In this document: positions 35,337-46,042 of the stretch, in pieces | Layout of the letters: every line of letters begins with the position of its first letter | How positions within the stretch are numbered: the stretch's first letter is position 1 | From: Leucobacter sp. wl10 | Lineage (GTDB): Bacteria > Actinomycetota > Actinomycetes > Actinomycetales > Microbacteriaceae | Direction: 5' to 3' | Assembly (NCBI RefSeq): GCF_003569785.1 | Contig: NZ_KZ983988.1 | Coordinates: forward strand, 124,001-188,000 | Length of the DNA stretch: 64,000 bases | The notes under the pieces: generated by a model | Seen by the model: the letters and a program-made list of their open reading frames with translations, nothing else | Told to the model about the DNA's origin: nothing | The model's database searches: none | Made by a program: the position numbers and the translations under genes

Positions 35337-36402
35337 AGTCGAACACCTTCTTCGCGCCGACGATTCTGACGTAGACGGCGATCATGACGAGCAGCAGCAT
35401 GATGAGGAGCGCGGCGAGCGCGCTCGCACCGGTGAAGTCCCCTTGCACCAGGTACTTCTGCTGGATTACGTTGCCGATCATCTGAGTATTTGTGTTGCCG
35501 AGCAGCGACGCGTTCACGTAATCGCCGATGGCGGGGATGAGGCTGAGCAGTGCCGCACCCATGAGCCCGTTGCTGATGAGCGGGAAGAGCACCAGCGCGA
35601 ACGTGGCAGAGATGAATCGTGCGGCGAGAGCCCCGCACAGCGTGACGACGACGAGGATCACAGCCACCGCCACGAGCCACGAGTCGTTCTCGTCGAACCT
35701 CAGCGCGAAGAACGCGAGCACGCACATGCCGAGACCGACCCCGGCTCCGACCCAGAAGCCGTTGCGCCCCCAGGGGCCCGAGTAGAGATCCTCGGCTGCC
35801 TCGCGCAGCGCCGGTGCCTGCTTGCTGAAGCTGATATAGACCGGCAAGAACACGAACGGGATCGATTGATAGGTCAGTGCCGCGACCACCGCAAAGGGAG
35901 TACCGACGATCGTGAACTGCTCATCGACGATCCCCAGCGCGCGCAGGAGACTGACGAGAGGCCCCTCGGAACCTAGGATCCGCTGCCAGGATATGATGCG
36001 GATGATGTAGCTCGTGAGGAACGGCATCAGCACCAGCGCCATCATCACGTTGCGGTAGCGGCCGCCGTGGTAGACAATCCCGTAGGCCAGCGGGATGGCG
36101 ATGAGGAACGCGAGTGCGGTGGCAAGCACGCCTATGGTCAGCGAGTTGCGGATGTTCATCGCGTTCTGCATAAGCACTCGCTCGTAGTTGTCGAGCGTGA
36201 AGACATCGGGCGGACTCAGGAACCCACTTGCCACACTGCCCTCCGAGACCGACAGCATCAGCGAGTACAACAGCGGCAGTGCGAAGAACACCGCTAGCCA
36301 GAGCGCCGGGATGGCGAGGAGCAGCGACCTCACGGTCATCACCCGCCCCGTGCCCCGGGTCCGTCTCCGCAGCTTGGTCCCCATTGATGTCCGTCCTGCC
36401 AT
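35326..36402 (-). CDS. Polyamine-type ABC transporter permease (PotB-like) with an insertion in the EAA loop
   Basis: The 358-residue permease is longer than the usual 280-300. It shows MPFLTSYIIRIISWQRILG and LPVYISFSKQAPALREAAEDL, the PotB pattern. After EAAEDLYSGPWG, where the loop normally continues directly to the conserved Pro-rich helix, about 50 extra residues (roughly 214-264) with two hydrophobic segments intervene. LVLFPLISNGLMGAALLSL then resumes the family sequence. The inserted helices are separated by the polar turn RFDENDSW. This is seen in the sequence; whether it affects coupling to the ATPase is unknown. Confidence 0.85.
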   Translation of the reverse strand: MAGRTSMGTKLRRRTRGTGRVMTVRSLLLAIPALWLAVFFALPLLYSLMLSVSEGSVASGFLSPPDVFTLDNYERVLMQNAMNIRNSLTIGVLATALAFLIAIPLAYGIVYHGGRYRNVMMALVLMPFLTSYIIRIISWQRILGSEGPLVSLLRALGIVDEQFTIVGTPFAVVAALTYQSIPFVFLPVYISFSKQAPALREAAEDLYSGPWGRNGFWVGAGVGLGMCVLAFFALRFDENDSWLVAVAVILVVVTLCGALAARFISATFALVLFPLISNGLMGAALLSLIPAIGDYVNASLLGNTNTQMIGNVIQQKYLVQGDFTGASALAALLIMLLLVMIAVYVRIVGAKKVFDYVG

Positions 36403-36420
36403 TCGGTTGCCTGCGTCGGT

Positions 36421-37581
36421 TCAGAGCCCTGTGGCCTCGGCCCAGAGACGGGAGACCTCCTCACGCTCCTTCTCGTTCCAGGCCGGAGGGTACACGTAGA
36501 CGCGCTTGCGCAGTTCTTCGTCGAGGAAGATGGTCGGGTCGTTTACTAGGCTTGGATCGACCTTCTCCATCGCCTGGGCGACACCGTCAATCACAGGGTT
36601 CTGAAGGGTCCACGCCAAGAAGCTCGCGAACTGCTCGGGCTGGTAGAGGAAATTCATGAGTTCCTCGGATGCCCGGGGGTTCTCAGCGCCGATCGGGATG
36701 GCGAGGTAGTCGACATAGCCGGCGACCCCCTCCCGCGGGATCGCAAACTTGATGCCGTTCTCGCGGTTCGCGGCCACCGTCTGCGGCGAGGCGATCGCCG
36801 CCCAGAGGTCACCGGTCGCCAACTGCTGAGTGAAGTTCTCCCCCGACGATGTGCGCAGCTGACCCGACTTGATATGGGGGCGCAGGAAGTCGATGACGAT
36901 CTTCGCCTCATCGACGGTCAGATTCGCAGGGTAGTTGGCGACTTCGCCAGTGGACTTGAGGAATACAGCCCATGAAGAGATCGTCGCGATGAACTCGGAG
37001 TAGAGCGCAACGCGGCCCTTCACTCGCGGGTCGAGCAGCTCTTCCCACGTCTCCACGCTGTTCGGGAAGTGTTTGTCGGCATAAGCGATACCGAGCGGCG
37101 CATGGTCGAAGGGCGTCATGTACTCGTTGCCCTTGAGCTGCTGAAACTCGGGGTACATGTACTCGGTGACGTTGGGGAGCGTCTTCTTATCGAGCCTCAT
37201 GAGCCACTCGTTCTCCAGGAACACCGGCGCCACCGCACCGCTGAGCGAGATGAGGTCCCAACCGATCGGCAATCCGGCCTCGAACTGCGGCCTGACGGTC
37301 GATAGGAACGCCTGGGCATCAGTCATCGACTCGACGTAGTCGACACTGAGACCTGTCTCATCCTCGAACTGAGCGATCGAGTCGGGGTTGATCTCTCCCG
37401 GCCAGACCGTCCAACGGACGGTCCCGGTGGGGGCGACCTCCGGCCCCGGGGCTATTCGGAGCAGATCCGATGCGCCGACCGTCCCCTTCTTGGCCGTGGA
37501 GCAGGCGGTCAGCAGGAATCCGCTGGCGACGGCTGCACCCGTTCCGAGCAGAAAGCTGCGACGGCTGATGGTGGCGCTCAT
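36421..37581 (-). CDS. Polyamine-type ABC transporter substrate-binding lipoprotein (PotD/PotF-like)
   Basis: The 386-residue precursor has an Arg-rich Tat-like start (SRRSFLLGTGAAVASGFLL) and a lipobox LTAC at about residues 24-27. The mature binding fold contains WTVWPGEINPDSIAQFEDETG, PFDHAPLGIAYADKHFP and FAIPREGVAGYVDYLAIP. These are typical of PotD/PotF family proteins. GGAGG lies eight bases before the ATG at 37581. It sits between the cupin gene and the permeases. Confidence 0.88.
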   Translation of the reverse strand: MSATISRRSFLLGTGAAVASGFLLTACSTAKKGTVGASDLLRIAPGPEVAPTGTVRWTVWPGEINPDSIAQFEDETGLSVDYVESMTDAQAFLSTVRPQFEAGLPIGWDLISLSGAVAPVFLENEWLMRLDKKTLPNVTEYMYPEFQQLKGNEYMTPFDHAPLGIAYADKHFPNSVETWEELLDPRVKGRVALYSEFIATISSWAVFLKSTGEVANYPANLTVDEAKIVIDFLRPHIKSGQLRTSSGENFTQQLATGDLWAAIASPQTVAANRENGIKFAIPREGVAGYVDYLAIPIGAENPRASEELMNFLYQPEQFASFLAWTLQNPVIDGVAQAMEKVDPSLVNDPTIFLDEELRKRVYVYPPAWNEKEREEVSRLWAEATGL

Positions 37582-37628
37582 GAGTTGCCTCCTCGATGTG
37601 GTCCCGGCTGCCGATGGGCAGGGGACGA

Positions 37629-38021
37629 TTACTTGTCTTGGATCTGGATGTAGAACTTCTTGATCGGACCATCCTGCAGCCATTCGCCCTCGTCCTCGCC
37701 GCTGTAGATGATCAGATCACCGCTATTGGCGGTGACCCGACGACCGTCCTTGTCGACGAGGGTGGCACTACCCTCGACGACCACGTCGATGCACTGACCG
37801 GACCCTGCGATCAAGCCGAGATCGGCCTCGCGCCTCCACACGCCGACCACGATGCGCTTGTCCCTTGATTCGAAGACGACTGCGTGCTCGCCGGGACCGG
37901 TGCCCTCGGGGCTGTGGTCGCCGGGAAGCTCGTGCGGGTATTCCTTCCATTCGATCGCCGGATCATCGATGCTGATGGTGTGCACGCCCTTGCTGACGGG
38001 GAACAAGACAGTCTGAGTCAT
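37629..38021 (-). CDS. Small cupin-fold protein (cupin_3-like)
   Basis: The 130-residue protein has the two-motif cupin shape: a W-x5-G part (GVWRREADLG), GQCIDVVVEGSATLVDKDGRR and a C-terminal GDLIIYSGEDEGEWL. It lacks the full His-rich metal motif of typical cupins, so metal binding is uncertain. Lying inside the ABC operon between the ATPase and the binding protein, it may act on or sense the imported substrate. No catalytic role can be stated. Confidence 0.65.
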   Translation of the reverse strand: MTQTVLFPVSKGVHTISIDDPAIEWKEYPHELPGDHSPEGTGPGEHAVVFESRDKRIVVGVWRREADLGLIAGSGQCIDVVVEGSATLVDKDGRRVTANSGDLIIYSGEDEGEWLQDGPIKKFYIQIQDK

Positions 38022-38089
38022 GATGCGGGTTTCCTTTGCTTCCTTGATGATGGTTCTGGGGCGGTGCAGTCTCGCGCCGTGCCGGGGCG

Positions 38090-39193
38090 CTACAGCAGTG
38101 TGAGGTTCTCGGGGTCTCGGAGCATCAGAGCGACGCGGTCTCCTACGGAGGCGCTTTCCGGGGAGGCGCCGTCCTCCGCGATGGTGCGCGTAACGACAAT
38201 GCGTTTGTCGCCTGCGAGTCTGAGCTCGAACGCGATGTCGCTGCCTTGATACTGCCTGCCGACCACGACCGCCTCGAGCCCCGACGCTGCGGCATTCGGC
38301 CCGGCTATGACGACGTCCTCGGGTTTCACCACGAGGTGGAAGATGTCGGATGCCGGTTTCACCGCTGCCTCGACGCAGGAGACCGGAACCGGGATCGACT
38401 CGCGGTGCGCAGTCTCGAAGCTCCAGGTCCCGCTCGGTTGCTGCTGCAGCACGCCCTCGAAGATGGCCGAGTGGCCGATGAACTCGGCCGTCTCGAGGGA
38501 GTTCGGTCTCCGATACATCTCTTCGGGTGTCGAGACCTGGATGATGCTCCCGTTGCCCATGAGCCCGATCCGATCCGACATGCTCAGTGCTTCGACCTGG
38601 TCATGCGTCACGAACACGAAGGTGATGCCGGTCTGCTTCTGCAGCTTCGTGAGTTCGGCACGCAGTTGGAGACGCAGTTGCGAGTCGATCGCCGACAGCG
38701 GCTCGTCGAGCAGCAGCACATCGGGGCGGTTGACGAGGGCACGGGCCAACGCGACGCGCTGCTGCTGCCCGCCCGAGAGCTGTGCGGGGAGGCGCTCCGA
38801 GAAGTCGCACATGCGCACTCGGTCGAGTTCCTTCCTCGCCCGGAGCAGAGCCTCCCGTTTGCCGACGCCGCGGCGGCGCAGGCCGTAGGCGACGTTCTGC
38901 ACGACGGACATGTGCGGGAACAGCGCATAGTTCTGAAAGACGTAGTTCACCGGGCGCACATTCGGTGATGCGTAGGTGTAATCGTGGCCCGAGATACGCA
39001 CGCTTCCCTCGCTCGGGAAGGTGAAACCGGCGATCGTCCGCAGCGTGGTCGATTTGCCGCAACCGCTCGGCCCGAGCAGCGTGAAGAACTCTCCGCGCCC
39101 GACCTGCAGGTCGAGCTCCGCCACGACGGTGGTGTCGCCGTACCGGCATGACACGCCGTCGAGCTCGACGCTCACTTCTCTGGCCTGGTGCAC
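38090..39193 (-). CDS. Polyamine-type ABC transporter ATP-binding protein (PotA-like)
   Basis: The 367-residue ATPase has Walker A LLGPSGCGKSTTLRTI, signature [16 protein letters not shown], Walker B VLLLDEPLSAID and H-loop VFVTHDQVEAL, with a C-terminal TOBE-type domain. It energises the two permeases. The start is uncertain: candidate starts are GTG at 39208, TTG at 39202 and GTG at 39193. I chose 39193 because GTGAGG lies nine bases upstream and the promoter (TTTACT-17-TAACTT) predicts a transcript start near 39216. It is the first gene of the five-gene operon. Confidence 0.85.
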   Translation of the reverse strand: MHQAREVSVELDGVSCRYGDTTVVAELDLQVGRGEFFTLLGPSGCGKSTTLRTIAGFTFPSEGSVRISGHDYTYASPNVRPVNYVFQNYALFPHMSVVQNVAYGLRRRGVGKREALLRARKELDRVRMCDFSERLPAQLSGGQQQRVALARALVNRPDVLLLDEPLSAIDSQLRLQLRAELTKLQKQTGITFVFVTHDQVEALSMSDRIGLMGNGSIIQVSTPEEMYRRPNSLETAEFIGHSAIFEGVLQQQPSGTWSFETAHRESIPVPVSCVEAAVKPASDIFHLVVKPEDVVIAGPNAAASGLEAVVVGRQYQGSDIAFELRLAGDKRIVVTRTIAEDGASPESASVGDRVALMLRDPENLTLL

Positions 39194-39222
39194 GAGTTTC
39201 AACCTCACTGTCTCTCGAGCCC

Positions 39223-39290
39223 AAGTTATCCACAAAAAAATAAGAAGTAAAGCTGTAAAAAATGTAGGATAACGTGAAGTTCAGCTTCAC
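39223..39290 (-). promoter_or_regulatory. AT-rich promoter and operator region of the polyamine-type operon
   Basis: On the minus strand TTTACT (39251-39246), a 17-base spacer and TAACTT (39228-39223) form a promoter. GTTATCC (39225-39231) and its complement GGATAAC (39267-39273) bracket it. Next to this is GTGAAGTTCAGCTTCAC at 39274-39290, a dyad of the size bound by LysR-type regulators. The region includes an A7 run and is strikingly AT-rich for this window. Confidence 0.55.
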
Positions 39291-39342
39291 CTATAGGCGG
39301 CTGGTCACTCCACGCTCCAGCGGCGGGAGAGGGGCGCCAACT

Positions 39343-40311
39343 TCACTCGAAGGGCAGCTCGTCCGCCGCACGCTTGAGCGCCTCCCTCACCGCCATCAGC
39401 GCAGGTCTCGCCTCGTTGGAGGCCCGGCCGGCAAGCAGCACCGTTCGCCGAGGAGCTCCTTCCAATTCGATGAAGCGCAACCGGTGCTCCTCGCCGGCAT
39501 GGAGTAGGCCGGGCAGCAGCGCCACGGCGTTACCCGACTCCACAAGCCGTGCGTGCGATAGCAGGTCGGGGGTTTCGAAGCGCATGTCGGGTTCGAAACC
39601 CGCCTGCCGGCAAGCTTGCTCGGCGAAGTGGCGGGAGGCGGCCCCCTTCGGCTCCATCACCCAGGGGAGGCCCGCAACATCGACCAGGGTCTTCGCCTCT
39701 GCGAACCGCGTGGCGATCACGTCGTCGACGGCGAAACGCGGCGGCACCGCTTCCGAGTTGCGCGCCCAATTCCAAGGATCAGCGGGCAGCGCGAGGCGGA
39801 TCGGATCTCCGGTCAACCGTTCGCTGCGCAGTCCCTCGAAGTGGCGGGGCGCATACCCCGGATACTGCTCGGCCACGACCAGATCGAACCCGCGAGTCCA
39901 GGTCTCCCGGAGCGCCATCTCCGGTTCGTACTCGGTCATCTCGATCCGCAGCCCCGGGTGTTTCACCCGAAGATCGCGCATCACCTGGGGCATCAGAGCG
40001 TGGGCGACGGTCTGGAAGATGGCGATGCGAACCGTGCCGACCACCTGGTCGTGCTCGCGGTGCAGCGCGGCTTCTGCGCGTTCCAGGCCCGAGAGGAGCT
40101 CTCCGACTTCCTCCACCAGCGCCTTCGCGGCCGCGGTGAACTCCAGCGTACGTCCGACCTTTCGAAGCAGAGGAACACCCGCTTCTCGCTCCAGTTGCGC
40201 GAGCTGCTGGGAAACTGCCGAGGGGCTGTAGTTCAGGGCTTCCGCCACGGCGGCCACCGTTCCCCGAGCAGACAGCTCCCACAGCAGGCGCAATCGTTTC
40301 ATATCCAGCAC
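39343..40311 (-). CDS. LysR family transcriptional regulator
   Basis: The 322-residue protein has an N-terminal HTH (LLWELSARGTVAAVAEALN, YSPSAVSQQLAQLEREAGVP) and a LysR substrate-binding domain. The GTG at 40311 is chosen because GGAGG lies five bases before it and related proteins start (M/V)LDxRRLRLL; the ATG at 40302 is 14 bases from that site. It lies between the ABC operon (same direction, downstream) and putA (divergent), so either could be its target. The dyad at 39274-39290 is a candidate site. Confidence 0.85.
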   Translation of the reverse strand: MLDMKRLRLLWELSARGTVAAVAEALNYSPSAVSQQLAQLEREAGVPLLRKVGRTLEFTAAAKALVEEVGELLSGLERAEAALHREHDQVVGTVRIAIFQTVAHALMPQVMRDLRVKHPGLRIEMTEYEPEMALRETWTRGFDLVVAEQYPGYAPRHFEGLRSERLTGDPIRLALPADPWNWARNSEAVPPRFAVDDVIATRFAEAKTLVDVAGLPWVMEPKGAASRHFAEQACRQAGFEPDMRFETPDLLSHARLVESGNAVALLPGLLHAGEEHRLRFIELEGAPRRTVLLAGRASNEARPALMAVREALKRAADELPFE

Positions 40312-40515
40312 CACAACCTCCGGTCCTCTCGCGTCGCACGCCTCGACTTCATGCGTGATCCCGATAATAGCTAAGCTCGACTTTACGATCATTCACCAGA
40401 AACTTTTGCTTTACTTCATCCTTCAGTGGCTTCACACTGGTGCTCATCACCCGCGCGCGTCGGCACGGATTACATGATCACCGAGCGCAGCAGTTCACCC
40501 CTCTGAAAGGTCCCC

Positions 40516-43500
40516 GTGAGCACCTCGACCACCGCAGACGCCTCCGCCCGCCCCCAGGATCTCGCCGACGAGGCGGTCGCGCTCGTGCAGCGCTGGCTGC
40601 GCGAGGCGGCGCAGGTGCCCGCCGATCCCTCGGCCGAGCGCCTCGCAGGCGTGCTGCGCGACCCGAACGGCCTCGACTTCACCGTGGGCTTCGTCGACGG
40701 CGTCGTGCGCCCGGAAGACCTGAGCGCCGCGGCCAAGAAGTTGAACGAGCTCACGACGCTCACCCCGAAGTTTCTCCCCGCCCCCATGAGGGGCGCCATC
40801 GGGCTCGGCGGCGCGTTCGCGAAGCCGCTGCCCGGCGTGGTCGTGCCGATCGCGCGCAAGGTGCTGCGGCAGATGGTGAGCCACCTCATCATCGACGCGA
40901 GCGACGCGAAGCTGGGCCCGGCGATCGCGAAGATCAAGCGGGACGGCGTGCGCCTCAACATCAACCTGCTCGGCGAGGCGATCCTCGGCGAGCACGAGGC
41001 GGAGCGCCGCCTCGCCGGCACCCACGCGCTGCTGGCCCGCGACGACGTCGACTACGTCTCGATCAAGGTCTCATCGACTGTTGCCCCGCACAACCACTGG
41101 GCGTTCGACGAGGCCGTCGGGCATATCGAGCAGCAGCTCGTGCCCCTCTTCGAACGCGCCAGCGCCGCGAGCCCGAAGAAGTTCATCAACCTCGACATGG
41201 AGGAGTACAAGGATCTCGACCTCACCATCGCGGTCTTCAAGCGCATTCTCGAGCGCCCCGAGTTTCAGACACTCGAGGCCGGCATCGTGCTGCAGGCCTA
41301 CCTGCCCGACGCGCTCGGCGCGATGATGGACCTGCAGGACTGGGCGGCAGACCGCGTGCAGAACGGCGGAGCCCCCATCAAGGTGCGCGTCGTGAAGGGC
41401 GCGAACCTGCCGATGGAGCACGTCGACGCCGCGATCCACGGCTGGCCCACGGCGACCTGGGGCGGCAAGCAGCAGAGCGACACCAGCTACAAGGCCGTCA
41501 TCGACTACGCCCTCACCCCCGAGCGCGTGCAGAACGTGCGCATCGGCGTGGCCGGCCACAACCTCTTCGACATCGCCCTCGCCTGGCTGCTCGCGAAGGC
41601 GCGCGGGGCCGCCGACGTTCGCGACGCGAACGGCGCCACGGGCGCTGCAGGCCGCCCTGCACGGCAGGGGATCGAGTTCGAGATGCTGCTGGGCATGGCG
41701 ACCGGGCAGGCCGAGGCCGTGAAGCGCGAGGTCGGATCGCTGTTGCTCTACACCCCGGTGGTGCACCCGCAGGAGTTCGACGTGGCGATCGCCTACCTGA
41801 TCCGCCGCCTCGAGGAGGGCGCGAGCCAGGAGAACTTCATGTCGGCAGTCTTCGAACTGAACGACAACCCGACCCTGTTCGAGCGCGAGAAGCAGCGCTT
41901 CCTCGCCTCGCTGGGCGAGCTCGAGGGCATCACGGGCGACAGCTCGGCCGAGTCGTACGCGGTGCCCCGGCCCAATCGCGTGCAGGATCGCCGCGAGAAC
42001 GACGAGGCCGGCGCCGACGAGCGCGTCGAGGCGCGCGTGGCGGCCGGCCGCGACGGCGGCTTCGAGAACACGCCCGACACCGATCCCGACCTGCCGGGCA
42101 ACCGCGCGTGGGGGCGCGGGATCGCGGAGCGCATGGTCGCGTCGCGCCTCGGCGCCGAACTGGTGGAGTCGTCGCGCATCGCCGACGAGGCGACGCTGAA
42201 CGAGACCGTCGAGCGCGGCCTCGCGGCCGCCGAGACCTGGCAGGCGCTGAGCGCCGACGAGCGCGCCCGGATCCTGTACCGCGCCGGAGAGCGCCTCGAG
42301 GCGCGCCGCGCCGACCTGCTCGAGGTCATGGGATCCGAGTGCGGCAAGACCCTCGACCAGGGCGACCCCGAGGTGAGCGAGGCCATCGACTTCGCGAACT
42401 ACTACGCCATGCTGGGGCAGCTGCTCGAGCAGGTCGACGGCGCCGTGTACCGGCCGAAGAAGCTCATCGCCGTGATCCCGCCCTGGAACTTCCCGGTCGC
42501 GATCCCCGCGGGCGGCGTGCTGTCGGCCCTGGCGGCCGGATCCTCGGTGATCATCAAGCCGGCCTCGAACTCGGCCCGCTCCGGCGCGGTGATGGTGGAG
42601 GCGCTGTGGGAGGCGGGCGTGCCGCGAGACGTGCTGCAGCTCGTGCAGTTCGGCGACCGCGAACTCGGTTCGAAGCTCGTCGCCGACCCGCGCATCGACC
42701 GGCTGATCCTGACCGGCGCATACGAGACGGCCGTCAGCTTCCGCGAACTGCGCCGCGACCTGCCGATCCTCGCCGAGACGAGCGGCAAGAACGCCATCAT
42801 CGTGACCCCGAACGCAGACCTCGACCTCGCCGCGAAGGACGTGGCGCTGTCGGCCTTCGGCCACGCCGGCCAGAAGTGCTCAGCCGCCTCGCTCGTCATC
42901 CTCGTGGGCTCGGTCGCCACCTCCAAGCGCTTCCGCGGGCAGCTGCTCGACGCGGTGCGCTCGCTCAAGGTGGGCACGCCCGAGCACCTCGAGACCCAGA
43001 TGGGCACCGTCATCACGGCTCCGGACGGCAAGCTGCTGCGCGGGCTCACCACCCTCGGCCCCGGCGAGAAGTGGCTCATCGAGCCTGCGCCGCTCGAGAG
43101 CGACAGCCCACTCGCCCGCGACGGGAACGGCGGCAACAAGCTGTGGAGCCCCGGCGTGCGCGACGGCGTGGAGCGAGGCTCCGAGTACCACCTCACCGAG
43201 TACTTCGGGCCGATCCTCGGCATCATGACGGCGAAGACCCTCGACGAGGCCATCGACATGGTCAACGAGATCGACTACGGGCTCACGAGCGGCCTGCACT
43301 CCCTCGACCGCGACGAGCTCGCCCTGTGGCTGCGCCGCATCGAGGCGGGCAACCTCTACGTGAACCGCGGCATCACCGGCGCGATCGTGCGCCGCCAGTC
43401 GTTCGGCGGCTGGAAGAAGTCGGCCATCGGCGCCGGCACCAAGGCCGGCGGGCCCAACTACCTGCACGGCCTCGGCGACTGGGTCGACGCACCCGTCGCC

Positions 43501-44151
43501 GCCGAGCCGTGGGCCCCCCTGCCCAGGGTGGCTCCGCTGCTCAGCGCGATGGAGAGAGCCGCCGCCCAGCAGGCCGCGACCGGCGAGGAACTCGACTGGC
43601 TGCGCGCCGCGCTCGGCAGCGACGCCGCGGCCTGGGACGACGAGTTCGGGATCGCGCACGACGCGTCGCAACTGGGCGTCGAGCGCAACCTGCTGCGCTA
43701 CCTGCCGGTTCCGGTCACGATCCGGATCGCTGCGGACGCCCCCCTGCACCACGCCGTGCGCGCGATCGCCGCGGGGCTCGCCGCGGGATCCGCCCCGGCC
43801 GTGAGCACCCCCGTCGCGCTGCCGCAGCCCGTCATCGACGCGCTCGCCGCCGCCGACGTGGCCGTGCGCTTCGAGGACGACGCCGCCTGGACCGCGCGCG
43901 TGCAGCGGCTCGCGGCGCAGCAGGGTCCGAGGGCCGGTGCGCGCATCCGCGTGGTGGCCGGCGCCTCCCGCGAGGCCGTGGTCGCGAAGGTGTACGAGGC
44001 CGCGGAGGGCAAGCCCGACGTCGCGGTCTACGGCGGCGAGGTGGTCTCGGCCGGCCGAGTGGAGATGCTGCCCCACCTGCACGAGCAGGCCGTCTCCATC
44101 ACCGGGCACCGATTCGGTACGCCGAACCAGCTGTCAGAGGGGCTGATCTAG
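40516..44151 (+). CDS. putA: Bifunctional proline dehydrogenase / L-glutamate gamma-semialdehyde dehydrogenase
   Basis: The 1211-residue protein has an N-terminal FAD-dependent proline dehydrogenase barrel (roughly residues 30-480; LNINLLGEAILGEHEAERR, DYVSIKVSS, LVEGASQENFMSAVFELND-like end). A C-terminal NAD-dependent aldehyde dehydrogenase domain (about 530-1030) has the catalytic Cys788 in GHAGQKCSAASLV and NFPVAIPAGGVLSALAAG. It oxidises proline to P5C and on to glutamate. No DNA-binding domain is present, as is usual in actinobacteria. The GTG at 40516 has GAAAGG upstream. The 204-base gap to the LysR gene contains the dyad CAGTG-N6-CACTG near 40432-40447. Confidence 0.95.
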   Translation: MSTSTTADASARPQDLADEAVALVQRWLREAAQVPADPSAERLAGVLRDPNGLDFTVGFVDGVVRPEDLSAAAKKLNELTTLTPKFLPAPMRGAIGLGGAFAKPLPGVVVPIARKVLRQMVSHLIIDASDAKLGPAIAKIKRDGVRLNINLLGEAILGEHEAERRLAGTHALLARDDVDYVSIKVSSTVAPHNHWAFDEAVGHIEQQLVPLFERASAASPKKFINLDMEEYKDLDLTIAVFKRILERPEFQTLEAGIVLQAYLPDALGAMMDLQDWAADRVQNGGAPIKVRVVKGANLPMEHVDAAIHGWPTATWGGKQQSDTSYKAVIDYALTPERVQNVRIGVAGHNLFDIALAWLLAKARGAADVRDANGATGAAGRPARQGIEFEMLLGMATGQAEAVKREVGSLLLYTPVVHPQEFDVAIAYLIRRLEEGASQENFMSAVFELNDNPTLFEREKQRFLASLGELEGITGDSSAESYAVPRPNRVQDRRENDEAGADERVEARVAAGRDGGFENTPDTDPDLPGNRAWGRGIAERMVASRLGAELVESSRIADEATLNETVERGLAAAETWQALSADERARILYRAGERLEARRADLLEVMGSECGKTLDQGDPEVSEAIDFANYYAMLGQLLEQVDGAVYRPKKLIAVIPPWNFPVAIPAGGVLSALAAGSSVIIKPASNSARSGAVMVEALWEAGVPRDVLQLVQFGDRELGSKLVADPRIDRLILTGAYETAVSFRELRRDLPILAETSGKNAIIVTPNADLDLAAKDVALSAFGHAGQKCSAASLVILVGSVATSKRFRGQLLDAVRSLKVGTPEHLETQMGTVITAPDGKLLRGLTTLGPGEKWLIEPAPLESDSPLARDGNGGNKLWSPGVRDGVERGSEYHLTEYFGPILGIMTAKTLDEAIDMVNEIDYGLTSGLHSLDRDELALWLRRIEAGNLYVNRGITGAIVRRQSFGGWKKSAIGAGTKAGGPNYLHGLGDWVDAPVAAEPWAPLPRVAPLLSAMERAAAQQAATGEELDWLRAALGSDAAAWDDEFGIAHDASQLGVERNLLRYLPVPVTIRIAADAPLHHAVRAIAAGLAAGSAPAVSTPVALPQPVIDALAAADVAVRFEDDAAWTARVQRLAAQQGPRAGARIRVVAGASREAVVAKVYEAAEGKPDVAVYGGEVVSAGRVEMLPHLHEQAVSITGHRFGTPNQLSEGLI

Positions 44152-44205
44152 CCTCGAATCGCCGTCGTCTCCGCGCGCTGGATCCCCGCGCCCCGGATCC
44201 CCCGA

Positions 44206-44261
44206 CCCGCTGGCGACGGCCCGCTGGCGACGGCCCGCTGGCGACGACCCGCTGGCGACGA
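44206..44261. repeat. 14-base tandem repeat, four copies
   Basis: Four copies of CCCGCTGGCGACGG (last two ending GA) at 44206-44261, plus a partial fifth, lie just before palindrome copy C. A second tandem stretch based on CGGCGGTAGGGCC follows the palindrome (about 44338-44375). The gap 44152-44435 holds these and the palindrome and no gene. Confidence 0.8.
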
Positions 44262-44274
44262 CCCGCTCAAAGTG

Positions 44275-44330
44275 TGTGCGCCTTCCGGGGCCTTCCGGGC
44301 GGGGACAGCGGCCGAAAGGCGCACACGGAT
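44275..44330. repeat. Palindromic repeat, family 1, copy C (solitary, degenerate)
   Basis: The left arm TGTGCGCCTT (44275-44284) and right arm GAAAGGCGCACACGGAT (44314-44330) match copies A and B. The left arm is enlarged by a tandem duplication of CCTTCCGGGG/C (44281-44300). No nuclease gene accompanies this copy. It lies between the 3' ends of the convergent putA and FHA genes. Confidence 0.75.
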
Positions 44331-44435
44331 CGGGGCGCGGCGGTAGGGCCCGGTTCGGCGGTAGGGCCGGGTTCGGCGGGCGGGATCAGGGCGCGGCGAA
44401 TAGGGCCGGGCGCCGCGAGCGCACTCGGACGCCGG

Positions 44436-45947
<1,512 letters not shown>

Positions 45948-46042
45948 CTGCTCTGTTCCGTTCTCTCACTCCCGGCGCCGCATCGACGCCCGGTGCACCG
46001 CTACAACTCTGCCATGGATCGCGCGGGGGCGGCATCATTCTG

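Noticed and set aside
44206-44375. Tandem repeats as a possible CRISPR array
   Set aside because: Units of 14 and about 18 bases are directly adjacent without spacers, and no cas genes are present.
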